A stretch of DNA of 64,000 nucleotides, from contig CAJNYU010001944.1 of the NCBI GenBank assembly GCA_905331475.1, positions 1 through 64,000 of the forward strand, written 5' to 3'. Each line of letters opens with the position of its first letter. Position 1 is the first letter of the stretch. The notes beneath the pieces were generated by a model. It was not told the DNA's origin and searched no databases. It was given only the letters and a program-made list of their open reading frames with translations. The translations under genes and the position numbers were made by a program. This stretch comes from Rotaria socialis. Taxonomy: Eukaryota > Rotifera > Eurotatoria > Philodinida > Philodinidae. Below, piece by piece: positions 10,765 through 21,735 of the stretch.

Positions 10765-11795
10765 ATTTTTCAATATAGTGTAGTTTCGAATTGTAATGTC
10801 TATATGTTAATCGTTTTTATCAGGCTTTTTATATGTTGAATAGATCCGTCATGAATTGATCTTGCGTGACTATCGATGATACTAGGACAAAAAGAAAATA
10901 GAAAATAAATGATTTTGTATATAAAACGAAAATAGCACATATTGGCTCAAGGTTATTAGATATTTTTGATAGAATAATGGATAATATAACTACGTATAAT
11001 GTAAAGGTATAAATCGAGAAGGATCGAAAGAGAATATACAGTCCAAATGGGTGGGGCAGGGTTAATAAGGATACAGTTCGAGTTTCTTTTTGTGTTGTTG
11101 AATTTTTTTCAATATACGTCTTTATTAGTTGAAAGAATATCTAACGTAAAATAAAAATTTGTTTTGCTGACCATTGCTTATTAGATACCGCGATTTATGG
11201 CCGAAATTATTCGTTGTTTGAAGCTATTCCCGTTCGAATGGTAGAAACCGTTATTAGTTGGTTTTTTTTCTAGAATTTATGATCATAGAGTCTCGCTTTG
11301 ATATCAACTTAACATCAGTAAGTCCTTTGTTTTCAAGACATGATGTAAAATAAGCTGTGTTCTATATTGGCAATATCTCTGAAAAAATAAGTTCTTTTTT
11401 AACTGATCGAATTGAAAATCATTTCATAATATATCTTTTATATTTTTTATGCATATTAACAAGTGTATAGTTTTCTTGTCAAATCGATCATACCACTATG
11501 ATTTCCCACTGCAAAGATGATAGTGTTAAACTGTATCGCTAATATTTTAAACATAGTAAAATTTAAAAAACTACAAAAATGCAATGACAACACTAACATT
11601 CAAATTTCATCATCTGCAATGTCGCGAGTATTTTATAGAAATATTTTGTGTCGTAGAAAATAAACTGATTAGAAGAAAATCAATTGTAATCTATCTTCAG
11701 ATATTTTTAATTATTTTATTTTTTTATCAAGCATTATCTTTCTACAATGCAGCGAAAACAAGAACGCACAACAAAAACAAAGAATCAATTTGTTT
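10765..11795. other. gene-free AT-rich spacer
   Basis: This separates the small Gly/Pro/Tyr-rich gene from the 3' end of the channel gene. A plus-strand frame at 11584-11799 is lysine/isoleucine-rich and has no recognisable similarity. Nothing else was supported. Confidence 0.5.
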
Positions 11796-14700
11796 TTAGT
11801 TATTACTTTGAGATTGTTGTCGAATCAATCTTCGTTTAATATCTTCTAATTCATTTTGCAAGCTTAACGCTATTTTTCTTATTTCATTATTTGTTCGTAT
11901 TCCTGATTCTTCAACAGCATCTCGTATATCGTCTGTTTTTCTTATTAAACGTGTATTTTCGTCTTCATTAAATAGACTATCATTACGTGTTACATCTTGA
12001 TGATAATAATAGCCTGTTTCTGTTTGTATCTGTTCAAATATTCCCATAGGAGTAGGTGATGTTGATACTATCGACTGTGTATGCATAGCAGCACCACGGC
12101 GCTTTTGTGGTGATATTGGAGCAAAAAGTGTCGAATTAACACTATTCGGAACATTGATGACAATTGAACGTATTTCAAGTTTACGTAAATCATGTTTTAT
12201 TGGAAAAATATTTGATTTTTCCCAAATGTTCATATATCGAGCATTTCTACACAAACGACTCATTATATTACCAAAAGTTTCACAAAGTCCACCTAAATGT
12301 GCTTGAAAACCTAAAACAAGACCAATACGTGCTCGTAAATGTTCTCTTTTAGCATTTAAACGATAGCTTTTGACTTCTGCCACAGCCAAACCACCCTAAA
12401 AAAAACGAAAAGAGAGAATTTTGCTGATATATAAAAAGAAAAACAAGAATTTTTTTCTACCATAATATTCATCATAACGATAAACATCGTAAATACGTAT
12501 GCACTATAAAGTATGAGTGCCGCTTCTGCACCAGGCATTAATATATTATTTGGAAAAAATGTTGAATCCACATCATATTCTCCAATGAACATAACTAATA
12601 ATTTTGCTACAAAATTAAAAAAATGAAATTGTGCCATTATATCTTTACAAATCATATAGAAAGCTAAGATATAACCAATCCAAACAGCAATATAAACGGC
12701 AATAAATTTAAGAAATGTTCCATATACTGTTATGAATAAAAGGCCATGTTTACCAAATTTAATACCATTCATAACAGCGAATAACATAGATGTCCAAACA
12801 GACAATAGACCAATACCGCCAGTCATCCATTGAGCTGAACAACGAATTCCTGTTAGCCGTGTACATTCATTGACGTCTACTGAATATATTACGGCGCTAA
12901 CCTATGTAAAAGAGCAGTTAAAAATGTTTGTTTGTTTTTGAAGCTAAGCCTCGAAAAATTGATCTAATTAACACTTACATACATATGTAATTCAATAAGA
13001 TTAATATAAAAGTGCCGGAAATATTTGTCTTTTTGTGTCAGTAATTGAAAAATTTCTTTTAATAAAGCGAAACATGATATAATCAATAGAATTAACCGTA
13101 AAGCACGTATTGTCCGATGGTCCGTAGCTGGATTCGTAACATCGTTTGCTAACGTTACGCATAAATCAAAACATGAATAATTGGCCATTAGATAATAATT
13201 TGTACCTTGATTGACTGGCGTTGGTGAACCTAATGTAATACCTGTATAAAGAGCAACATAAGCCGATTGACAGCAAAGTATAATAAAATAAAGAAAATTT
13301 CCAAATAAATTAAATTTTAAATCAACACATAAACGAACTAAATGATGATCATAAACATCTTTATAATCAGCCTTTGCAATTAAACCTACAGAAAAAAAAT
13401 CAATAGACATTTGGTGTAAAATTAAAATTTTTCATATTTACTTAATGGATGTTGTTGAAGCCAATTATCTATTGAGAAGTTTTTTGTTCGTCCAAATAGA
13501 CATCTTGCTTTTGTCGGTCGAGTATATAAACAATCATCCACAATCGACAGATCAATTCCATTGTCGCTAACAAATTGTTCTAATATCAGCGGTACTAATG
13601 GAACACATTCAGGCGTGGTTAACATTCGTTGAATGGGTGTTTGATAAAAAGGTAATGAATTCGTTTGAACAAACGGTTCATTGTAATGTCTCAAAAATTG
13701 TTTATATTGGTAACGAAAATCATACTGTTCAGCAGGTATGCGTACACTGATAAATAAGCGCACAATATCTTTCTTTTTCGATAATATGGCATATTCTAAC
13801 TGTAAATAGAATAGATTTAATTGTAAAATGTGAGTTTAACGTTTTTCGTCGGTTACAAAATCGATAGATTTACTAGAAAAAAATCCTCAACTGTCGAATC
13901 GGTTTCGATTCTGAACTTTTCCCGTCACATAGACTCGAGTGAGGTTTTGAAAAAGTGAAATGAGTGAACTTACATAGAACATTTATTTAGAATCGTAGGT
14001 ATTTTATTGAAATTTTAGCCTATAATATTTCATCCGTAGACTAACAAATCGAATAAGGGTATTCCTACCTGAGATTTTCCCAACAGATAGATCTATTTGA
14101 TTCCTCAGATAATATTATAGTCTCAAAAATCAGTCACATCCAACGAAAGATACTAGAATTTTCTGATTTTTGGGACTATGATATTTCGGAAAGGAAACAT
14201 TCTACTCATAAATAGTCCTAGTCATGAGCAAAATCTCAGGTTGCAATATTCTCATTCGATTTGTTAGTATATACCATGTCATAGACTGAAAATCTAATAA
14301 AATACCTAATGGGATTTAATGCTGTCTAGGCTCTATCATATATGTAGAGTACGAACTCAAAAGTGATTCGACACTTGAACATGTTCTCTCGTTTAACAGA
14401 ACTTAATTAGCAATCTTTCAGAAAAAAATTAAAATTTTGAATTCGTCAACTGCATTAATAAGCAATAACAAATGACTGTTTTTTTAGAAAGATTTGATCT
14501 ATCGTTTAAATATTATTTTAAAACAAAAAAACATCCATATACATATTAATGGCATATGAACACTTTTAACTTTGGCTGATTTATTTCTGGTTAAAATATT
14601 ATTTTAAAGGAAATTACTTTATCAAAAATTGTATCCCAACATTACTGAATATGATGTATAAATACTACGTCCTTTTAAAATTTTTTGTGATTATTAAAAT

Positions 14701-17197
14701 TATTCGATAAAAATGGAAAATGGAAAATGATTCTTTATTTTTGTGCTTATAAACAAACTAATTTATATCGACATATTTCTTAACCTATGGCGCGAAAGTC
14801 TTGGTACAATTTTTTTTCTTTTTTTTCTCAACAAGAACTTAACTTTTAAGCTAATCATATTAAAAGAAAGTACGCATACACATGCACTAAGAATTAAAAT
14901 TAGCAAGCTGCGAATGGTCCTCTGTGTGCGATTTTCGTAATTGCTTTCTTATTGACGAAAGCATCGCTTAGGCAGACTCCATGCCAATTATTTTCAGCTG
15001 CATGAGATCCCTAGTTCGAATTCGAATATAAATGAACATCCAACAGCATGGCATCAATTCGAAAATAAGTGATAGAAATAGATTTAGTTTTATATTTATA
15101 TTTAGCTTAAGATGGAGTGGATGTGGGTTGAGGGGGACTAAGGGGTAACTGTGTGTGGCGGTGCGAGTGAGGGGGTGGGCACGAGGGATACCCGGGATAC
15201 TTCAAATGTGGTTGTGGGTGATGGATAGCACGGAGGAGTGCTCAAATGTGGGTGCCGGTGAAGGGTATATATGTATTCATATGTCGCATATATCGGAAAG
15301 TTAAATTAAAACTAAATCTGGTCCTAGATTTAGTTTTAGTTTAACTTTTTCTTTTCTCCATTTATATTCGAACTCGAATTAGACAGCTACTCAAAATTTG
15401 CCAAATTGTTTCAATAGAACGTGCCTGAGGACAATCCCGTGAATTTTTTTCTTTAGGTACCAAATTGATATTTTTCTCTTCGTAAAAATCGAGCACGTGT
15501 TGGCACTTCTTCGATTTGTTTTTCTGTGTATCGAGGAGCGCGTTTCTTTTTTCGATAGTGTATGCCCATATCAATCAATAATGGCTTACGTACACGTAAA
15601 AAAATGACTAATACTTTGGTACCAAGACTTTTGTGCCATATGTTATTCTGCTTCATCAGAGAAATCTAGTAAGAGATTCGATCAGGGCTGAAGATTTTAT
15701 CAATCCATGAAAGACACCTGTACGATGTCACTCAAAAAGGCTTATCTTTGATTTCAATCACTCGGATACAAGCAAAACAGTGAGGCCGACTTGATGTGAT
15801 TAACGCTCGAGTAAACAATGCAAATGTATCACATCAATAAGCAGTCTTGGTGAAACACGATATTTCTCAGTGAGAATAACTCGATCATGTTTACTCATCG
15901 GTAATTTTTCCTTTTGAAAATAGTAGAAAAATACAGTTGAATGATAAAGTATCATTGGTCATACGCTATTTTACTAATTTCATATGCTACTCTCATTCTA
16001 GTTAATCATGTCTACATTTTCTTTCACTACGAAGAATTAAAATTTCTCTTACTAAATTAAAATATCGTCCATTATATTCCACTAATAAATGAATAATATA
16101 AGCAAAACGCTTTGGTTCTGAAACAAAAAATGTTAATATATCGAATTGTTCTTGATCGATGGCATTTTTCATTGACGAAGCATCAATTAATTCTCGCATA
16201 TCAATATTTGCTTCAAGCCAAGAGGATAATACAATATGTTTAACACATTTCAATTGACCTTTTTCTATAGCTATATCAAATGGAGTTTTACCAGCACGAT
16301 TTCTTTCAGTTATTCGACATAATGCCTGAGCAAAACAAATAAAATCTAGCATTTCATAAGAATATCAACGTTTTCTCTACTTACAGTTATTCGATCACTC
16401 GTAGAATTAAGTCGTTTCGATAGTGTAATAGCACGATGTAAAACAACATCGCTACAATGTTCACATGCATAATGGAATACACTTGAGCCATTGTCATCAT
16501 TCGCAATAATTGATCGTGGATCAGCTTCCATTAGTAGAGTAGCTGTCGATACGGAACCAGCTTCAATGGCTGTTAACAATGGTGTTTGTCCTTTTGCATT
16601 CATTAATACACTAGCTTGTGAAGTTTCACTGATCAATAAACGTAAGATTTCATCGTGACCAAGACGTGCAGCTAAATGAAGAAGTGTTTGACCACGGATT
16701 TCTTTCACTGGTGTTGCAGCAATGGAAATTGCTTGTTGATCAATAACAGATGTAAATGTGCCATTGACCGATGAATATTGCTTTCCTGGTAGTGAAAGAG
16801 ATCCCGGTGGTGGTGCTTGTATAACAGGAAGATCAGATTTACGTTCTGGAGTACGAAAACGTCTTTGATAGTTTGTTGACAATTGAAAGGAACTACGTCG
16901 TGAAAAACGTGAACGAATAACTTGTGGTGCAAAACGATAATTTTCTCTAGCTGATGCATTATCATCAAAATCGTTTTCATCTTCGCTTAAATCATTTGGT
17001 ATTTCAATAGATGGTCCAGCTTGTAAGCGTTTCACACGATTTGAAATCGATGGATTCAGCGAAGGTGATCGAGAAAATTTTTGAGTTGTTTGGTATGCTG
17101 GCGAAGATAGTGTTGATAAGACTGATGGTGATTTGTTGCCACCTTCGGAGATACTTTGAGATTCAAATGCAAATGTTTTCGGTACAATTAAACTCAT
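11796..17197 (-). CDS. TRPA-like cation channel with N-terminal ankyrin repeats
   Basis: Exons: 17197-16385, 16325-16053, 13799-13442, 13385-12979, 12901-12461, 12395-11796. Phase is kept at each junction, giving 963 residues. Residues 1-165 are Ser-rich and probably disordered. About four ankyrin repeats follow (first GQTLLHLAARLGHDEILRLL, then GQTPLLTAIEAGS, then SSVFHYACEH, then GKTPFDIAIEKGQ, spanning about 168-340). The membrane part begins after HPLSLIAKAD and includes a TM1 near residue 520. Its last helices show a pore region LLVMFIGEYD, then TM6 MFIVMMNIM and GLAVAEVKSYR, all aligned in order with TRPA1 (HPL, MLGD, GLAVGD). A C-terminal coiled coil occupies about 915-960. TRPA channels pass cations in response to heat, irritants or mechanical stimuli. 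Ankyrin number is much lower than the usual 14-18. The junction across the 2.25 kb intron (16052-13800) is the least certain; the alternative is two genes. The donor chosen there is TTA/GTAAGAG. Confidence 0.72.
13998..14306. mobile_element. palindromic MITE with TA target site (Tc1/mariner-like)
   Basis: A 309-base element in the large intron. The left end GGTATTTTATTGAAATTTTAG is mirrored by AATAAAATACC at the right end, and similarity continues inward for about 80 bases (both arms contain ACTAACAAATCGAAT and CCTGAGATTTT, in inverted orientation). A further inner pair AATATTATAGTCTCAAAAAT and ATTTTTGGGACTATGATATT closes the hairpin. It is flanked by TA on both sides (13996-13997 and 14307-14308), the target duplication used by Tc1/mariner elements. 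It has no coding capacity. Confidence 0.78.
15013..15380. repeat. inverted-repeat element with G-rich core
   Basis: AGTTCGAATTCGAATATAAATG at 15013-15034 is repeated in inverted orientation as CATTTATATTCGAACTCGAATT at 15359-15380, about 90% identical. Inside are additional inverted copies of GATTTAGTTTTA-type sequence (near 15079 and 15310-15345) and a G-rich, C-poor core at about 15110-15265. Base composition is unlike the surrounding intron. It is most simply a non-autonomous foldback element, and its right arm overlaps the transposase relic that follows. Confidence 0.6.
15362..15656 (-). pseudogene. Tc1/mariner-like DDE transposase C-terminal relic
   Basis: On the minus strand two overlapping frames together resemble the end of a Tc1/mariner (DDE superfamily) transposase. 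One contains KVLVIFLRVRKPLLIDMG. The other reads VLDFYEEKNINLVPKEKN, then CPQARSIETIW, the block that carries the third acidic catalytic residue (usually PxARPIExFW). The catalytic core upstream is missing and a frameshift separates the two parts. It sits in the large intron of the channel gene. Confidence 0.65.
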
Positions 17198-19749
17198 CGA
17201 AATATGTTTTGACTTTTGCTGCTGAAAGCTATGATAACGATGTGCACGCTTTCATCGTACAAGTTATGGTATGCAACGTTTCGAGTGTATCTGTATGTCT
17301 GTTGAGCATAGGTAAGAAGAAGAAAAAAGGAGAAGAACGCAAAAAGAAAAGCGTTGAAACCTTGATAAATATACATCACAGCAGTATAGAGATAAAAAAT
17401 GAGACAAGACAAAAATACGCCCATTGCAAAAATTGACTCAATAAATCACATTTCTCTTAGTGTTATCTAGTTTTTTAATTTTACTCTAAATTAGTAATAA
17501 GATGAATATATATTTATATATTTAATTGGAATTTCGGTTTAATATTTCTCTAATGAATTCGTTCCTATGATTTTCATGGGACAAGAGAAATATTGAATTT
17601 AAGATTTCCTATTCTTGATATAGTTTTATTTGTTGTATCTTGCTTGCATTTTTGAAGATTATATTTTGCTTTTTATATTTTCTATCGCAAAAAAAGTATA
17701 ATTACATTCGTGAGAACAATAATTTATGATTCTGTTTCGGTTCATTAGCGTTTATAAAATGCTGACACCTGTTGTTTTATATATTTTTTGTAAAACAAAC
17801 TAAATGTATCTATACATATTTAGTATATACATATCGAAGTATAAAGCTTCATTGGAATCTTTTGCGTCTAATAAATGAATATCATTAAGGCATGACAATA
17901 TCTATCAATCTTGGATTTGTCATATCAAACCGTCATGGTAAAGTTGCTTCTTGTTCTCGGACGAAAAACATGGAAAATATTCGATAATACTTCCGAACAT
18001 GAGTCATAGTATTGAATATGAACTACCTGTACATTATGATGGCTAAATGACAAAGCATATCAACAAAAATTAATATGTTTAGTAGAAGTGAAACTTAAAT
18101 TCAATAGTTTTTACAATATTGACAAAAAGATGAATGACGACGGTCAGTAATTGATAGTATAAAACGAGTAATATCTGTTACTATTATACTTGACGGATCG
18201 TCAAATAAACTTTACGATGGAACAAAATTATAATTTAAGTATTACAGGTTATATTTTTAGTCTATTAGGATGGTCAACTGCATAAATAAATGAGATACAG
18301 TATCGAAATTAAAAAAATTGAAGCTGTACTTCTGTACCTTTCCTCAGCCAATGGTATTCTCATGGCAGTTCTTAAATTGTGTTGTTTTAAGATTATTAAA
18401 AAACGAATGTGCACCAAAATGTTAAGCAAAGGGATTGCTGATGATCATTCTATTTTAATTTACTTTAAAGCTATAGAGATATTATAACACTACGAGTACA
18501 AGAAAGAAGCGTTTCTACGTAGCATGAAGCGAGACTGGTGTGTAGATTTTTAATAGTTACGTCACTTTTTAACATGATGTTTCTGTGTGGTGTAAAAGCA
18601 AAGAATATTAGCAAGTTCAGGTTTTTCGGGCATTCAAAATTATTAATAATCTTGTATTAAGCTAAAACTAAAATTTCGATTAGTAAGTTGCATTAAAATA
18701 AAATATCAATGGTTCATTTGTCTTTTGTGTTGCTCATAACTTTTTTCTATTCATTGAGCAATTATTTCAAATTTGGCCACAACATTTGATCTGTATTGCT
18801 ATGCCTATGTATACCGATCATCGTTCGATTGTAATGTAGCTTATCATATTCTGATTTCTTTTACGAAATAGGCGATGATGATGATATATCGATGCATTTG
18901 TATCTACGTTTTTTCTTTTTTCAAATGTATAAATATAGCTGTTTTAAATTTTGAACTTTTAATTAATCCAAAAAATTATAAGCAAATATCTATGCAGAAT
19001 GCAAATGAATTTCGACGGTGCTGAAGCTTGAGAATGATGCTTTTTAATATGATTGCGTGTATAACTAATGATGGATTTAAAAACATTTTTATTAAAGAAA
19101 TATGTTACCAGGGTTTATATGAGACTTGCTCAAGTCATATTTTTTTCCTATCACTTTAGATTAAAACTGACAGCAATGAAAAACCAGTTACACAAACGCT
19201 AAAATAATATCTAGACTTCAGTCATACATCAATTTCTGTTCTTCGCCTTCAGTCGATATATTTAAATTTATCCTTTTTTTGTTATCATGCGTATATTTTA
19301 TTTTCTAGTGCTACAGTGTATTTTTAGAATCAAATATATCAATAAATCATCACCACCGCTTGCTTCTTCAGATTCCAATGAAAATATTTATGCTGTACAA
19401 ATTGGCTATGACAAGTTTCAATATATTGAAGATACTTTGTTCAAATCGACGTTCATATAATGAATGTTCATATCTAAAGTCGAAGACTCCATTTCAATAA
19501 AAAATATTGGGCCATAGAAAGCGTCTGAGCTTTATAGACAAAATTTAATTCAAAAATTTTACAAGGGTGTACCTAAGGAAATATATTCATTAGTTCCTGT
19601 TCACAGTGTCGAACTCTATTATATGCAACTGTTGCCAGAAGTTCAAATTCTTCGTGTAAATATTCGGTAAAATAAACAACACAATTTACAAACAATAACA
19701 CAATAAATAAACATACGCAAAAAAAACATCCACTCATAAGTAGAAATAT
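17198..19749. other. gene-free AT-rich spacer
   Basis: No supported gene. A methionine at 18217 begins a 22-residue frame that stops at once, and a 65-residue frame at 18290-18487 is hydrophobic but has no recognisable similarity. These could be remnants of a small membrane protein, with no firm support. The first few hundred bases upstream of 17197 probably hold the channel gene's promoter. Confidence 0.5.
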
Positions 19750-20449
19750 TTAATGAGTATTCGTGAAAGCGTGTCGCATAGTAATTGTATTTCGTTGGTA
19801 TTCAATAGCTTCAGCTCGATTTTGCCGAAGAACTGTTAAGTTGAATATCCTAAAAATTTTCTTTTTGATTTCGAGTACAAGTAAAAGACAAATATATGGT
19901 AATATCAATGATTGCAGATAAGAAAAGAAGACAAGAATTTTTGAAAGAACACAAACGTAAGTTTGTCGGTATTGCTAAAAATTTGAGTCAGTGCAACTGT
20001 TGAATACGGAACCCAAGCAATCAAATAAGGCAATGCGATTACAAGTAGTTGTAAGCTCAATTTTAATGAACGACGCTACAATAAAAATTATAAAAAAAAG
20101 TAATTGAAATTTATTTTTGAAAATAAAACTGAGAATATCTTACCCATTCTGTACGTCTAGCTACTGTAATCGCATTTCTCATTCGATGACGTGTAATAAG
20201 ATGATGTGCAATCAATACCACGTTGACTGCAAAAGTAATCATTACCATAACTATTCCATTTCCACGCCAATCAATCAAGCCAAGAGTACGTTCAAATTGG
20301 TAATGAGCACCAAAACAAACATATTGATATATATTATAAGATACATTATAAGCTGAGCAGAAAAGCGTGAAATCGTCAAGATGAGCCAAAATGCGATAGA
20401 TTAACTCAACAGGTAATTCCAGTAGAGACGATATAATTTCATCAGACAT
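19750..20449 (-). pseudogene. F-box / 7TM receptor chimera, frameshifted
   Basis: From Met at 20449 the frame starts with an F-box (LPVELIYRILAHLDDFTLFC). It then runs directly, without an intron or stop, into a receptor second extracellular loop and TM5 (WRGNGIVMVMITFAVNVVLI, then a basic RHRMRNAITVARRTEW). A GT-AG intron (20143-20076, phase 0) is followed by TM6 (LKLSLQLLVIALPYLIAWV). The frame is then broken by a one-base change near 19918-19925, after which TM7 and the tail (LILPYICLLLVLEIKKK ... RHAFTNTH) read in another frame to a stop at 19750. F-box proteins recruit ubiquitin-ligase substrates; 7TM receptors signal at membranes. TM1-TM4 are absent. The simplest reading is a receptor pseudogene fused at its 5' side to an F-box exon by rearrangement. 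Confidence 0.7.
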
Positions 20450-20506
20450 CAATGTTGTTACCTTTTGAATAGTAATTAGGTTCGTTATAAAAGAAATGCT
20501 TACCAA

Positions 20507-21735
20507 AACTTCTCTTGTTTATTATGCTTGTTGATAATGAATCATTAGCCTTTATCGTAGAGATTTTCTATTCTTACGCAGAGGTATGCAATAACGTAAT
20601 TCAAACATCGATGGACAACTCAAGCGTGTAAGGTTTATTGAAACTATGCGACATATTTTTACCTTAATCGTATGGGAGACTTTCAAATTTGTTTTCTGGC
20701 TTATTCCTGATTATTTTCATTTCTCTCATACGTAGTTTATATCTAGTTCTTTTTGAATTTTTCCTTCGCTTTTCTTTTGGTATTTTATAATAGTAGAGAA
20801 GAAACAAAAATAGCTAGACGTTTTGAAGAATAAGACAAATAGTAAATGAAATAGGAATAAATACATTATTATGTAAATCTGATGATTTTTTTCTTGTTAC
20901 ATTGAGTACATACCTCACAGAAAAAATTAAAAACCACGATTTCCGGAAACCGCATCAAAGGTCTAAGTCCCGCGTTTATTAAAAAACGTCATCTGAAGAG
21001 TTTTTTCAGACCGCGATAAACCGCTTTTTTAAAGTATCTCAGGAAGGCTGCTATTCAAGGGGCGATGTAGCGAACTTATAAAGTTCTATCGCCACAAAAA
21101 AAGATTGCAGTGTCAGATTGATAGTCTAATTACTGAGGGACTTCTTCGAAATAAAGGGGCACGACATTCTCTTTGTCTCAAGAAATTTCCTCATACGTTG
21201 ACACACAGGAAACATATAACCACGATCGTTCGTGGGAAAACGCAGTTATTTCTATTGTCAGCACGGTCGTTGCGATAACACTACGGTTCATCATAGAAAA
21301 TTGCGCTGTATTAAAATGATTGAGGTTTTACTTCGAATTGTTTTTGGTGGCCATGAAGAAAGCGAACATGTATACCGTGAAGACGAGATAACCAAACTTA
21401 CTGGACTTAATTTATTCAGAATTGCTTCGGAGGTGCTTATAACAAGAGTTTGTTGCAGAGATGGAACTGATCTGAAATCCGTATCGGTATAACGGCTTCA
21501 TCTCTGAATTATTTCCTTCCTTTTCCTCGATTCCTTAAAACATACCATACACTCAATGCAACATTCTTATCTACAAATTACTAGAAAAATACTTTTTAAA
21601 ACCCACTATAATAATATGCTCAAACCTGTTAAACACCTCGTATTCTGCTTTGCATCTATTTCTTTCAGGATTTAACATAACCACATTCACACCTTCAAGA
21701 TTGAAAGTCCACTACAAAAAAATACATGTTGCTAA
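20507..21735. other. spacer with a G+C-richer unexplained block
   Basis: The block at about 20930-21500 is visibly richer in G+C than its flanks. It contains an imperfect hairpin (GGCGAT...GAACTT / AAGTTC.ATCGCC at 21061-21093), a near-palindrome CCACGATCGTTCGTGG at about 21221-21236, and repeated CGCG-containing strings near 20970-21025. An 86-residue plus-strand frame at 21232-21492 has no recognisable similarity. It could be an old transposable element; no termini were identified. Confidence 0.4.

Noticed and set aside
14985-15034. Possible tRNA-derived element (B-box-like TAGTTCGAATTC)
   Set aside because: The A box is not convincing, no cloverleaf could be drawn, and the TTCGAATT stretch is explained by the inverted-repeat arm.
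17011-17436. 141-residue plus-strand frame
   Set aside because: Mostly antisense to the first channel exon, then lysine-rich low complexity.
21232-21492. 86-residue plus-strand frame in the G+C-richer block
   Set aside because: No recognisable domain and no splice partner; kept only as part of an unexplained block.
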